64,000 nt of DNA from Verrucomicrobiales bacterium (GTDB lineage: Bacteria > Verrucomicrobiota > Verrucomicrobiia > Verrucomicrobiales > V1-33). Below the pieces are notes generated by a model that made no database searches, was not told where the DNA came from, and worked only from the letters and a program-made list of their open reading frames with translations. Within the stretch, counting starts at the first letter, position 1. Each line of letters begins with the position of its first letter. The position numbers were made by a program, and so were the translations under genes. This document shows, piece after piece, positions 63,644-64,000 of this stretch. Location: assembly GCA_028293125.1 (NCBI GenBank), contig JAQGPJ010000072.1, forward strand, positions 29,611 through 93,610, given 5' to 3'.

Positions 63644-64000
63644 ATGGCTGAAATTCTGACCCGCGACGAAATTGAGGAAATCGTTATCCACAACGCTGTC
63701 AATCATTCCGAATACCGGAACGCGCTGCTGAAAAATCCCAAGAAGGTCATCGAGACCCAGCTCAACAACAAGCTGCCCGAAAGCCTGGACGTCAAGGTGG
63801 TGCAGGAGACCGGCGACACCATCTATCTGCGCCTGCCGCACGTGATCACCGAGGGCTCCGAGCTCTCCGACTCCGACCTCGAGCAGGTCGCCGGCGGCAA
63901 GGACGACGCCGACAGCGGCAACACCACCTACACCTGCAACAACGCCACCGGCGGCTTCAACACCCGCAACGAGTTCAGCAGCGAAGTCTCCCTGATCTAA
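63644..64000 (+). CDS. NHLP-family RiPP-type precursor peptide
   Basis: This is 118 residues and complete (TAA at 63998). The first ~85 residues resemble the nitrile-hydratase-alpha-like leader of the NHLP family: TRDEIEEIVIHNAVNHSEYR, LLKNPKKVIETQLNNKLPES, DVKVVQETGDTIYLRLPHV, then an acidic helix and LSDSDLEQVAGG. The double-Gly after residue 85 is the expected cleavage site for the C39 exporter encoded upstream. The released part would be a 33-residue polar peptide, rich in Asn, Thr, Ser and Asp, with a single Cys (NTTYTCNNATGGF). No lanthionine or thiazole enzyme gene is in the window, so the modification state is unknown. Confidence 0.93.
   Translation: MAEILTRDEIEEIVIHNAVNHSEYRNALLKNPKKVIETQLNNKLPESLDVKVVQETGDTIYLRLPHVITEGSELSDSDLEQVAGGKDDADSGNTTYTCNNATGGFNTRNEFSSEVSLI

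Noticed and set aside
63644..63900. Genuine nitrile hydratase alpha subunit
   Set aside because: The metal-binding Cys motif is absent and the protein stops 33 residues after a double-Gly; the similarity is that of the NHLP leader only.
1..64000. CRISPR arrays, rRNA or tRNA genes, prophage
   Set aside because: No regularly spaced identical repeats, no recognisable cloverleaf or rRNA core sequence, and no phage structural genes were seen.

Overview
The window is GC-rich, densely coding bacterial chromosome, most plausibly from the PVC superphylum and probably Verrucomicrobiota. The indicators are a DUF1501-type protein, a PDZ/HEAT DUF6288-like protein, sialate O-acetylesterase-like SASA domains, PQQ-type dehydrogenase with planctomycete-style haem module, a fused CcoN-CcoO oxidase and an NHLP (nitrile-hydratase-like leader peptide) export cluster. 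This assignment is inference from gene content; no rRNA or tRNA was seen.

Layout. (1) 1-6.7 kb: accessory and partly decayed DNA. It holds the end of a DUF1501 gene, remnants of a Tn3-family transposase and of a C39-like peptidase, a DUF6288-like secreted protein, a double SASA-domain esterase and a broken c-type cytochrome gene. (2) 6.7-16.1 kb: a complete cbb3 oxidase locus (small membrane protein, fused ccoNO, ccoQ-like, monohaem ccoP, ccoG, small membrane protein, SafE-like protein, copper ATPase ccoI), followed by a PocR/AraC regulator. (3) 16.4-28.2 kb: a SUMF1-domain protein, then a tightly overlapping operon: acetate kinase, AI-2E-type permease, Ca-type P-ATPase, phosphoketolase, and slightly downstream an Mg-type P-ATPase. 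Phosphoketolase plus acetate kinase gives a sugar-phosphate to acetyl-phosphate to acetate/ATP route. (4) 28.2-31.8 kb: a DUF72 gene, a small disordered ORF, long non-coding stretches and ruins of two-component signalling genes. (5) 31.8-37.1 kb: secreted carbohydrate metabolism (aldose 1-epimerase, SMP-30-like lactonase, GH76-like hydrolase, PQQ-type sugar dehydrogenase). (6) 37.2-45.5 kb: two paralogous lipoproteins bracketing a FecR/beta-helix protein and an outer-membrane barrel, then a DUF3445 protein, a CAP-domain protein, a cupin and a thioredoxin-fold protein.

(7) 45.6-64.0 kb is the most interesting region: a 1912-residue Ser/Thr kinase with a very long coiled coil stands divergent to a TolC-HlyD-C39 peptidase/ABC-ABC export operon. 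That operon also carries a sigma-54 activator and a gene encoding a HExxH protein, and it is followed by an NHLP precursor peptide with a double-Gly leader. I read sigma-54-type GG-N10-GC promoters in front of the precursor gene, the TolC gene and (weaker) the kinase gene. The precursor promoter also has an exact IHF-consensus site and a phased array of four ATGGAGC-type half-sites upstream. Together these suggest a self-contained, sigma-54-controlled peptide secretion system. No peptide-modifying enzyme is visible inside the window.
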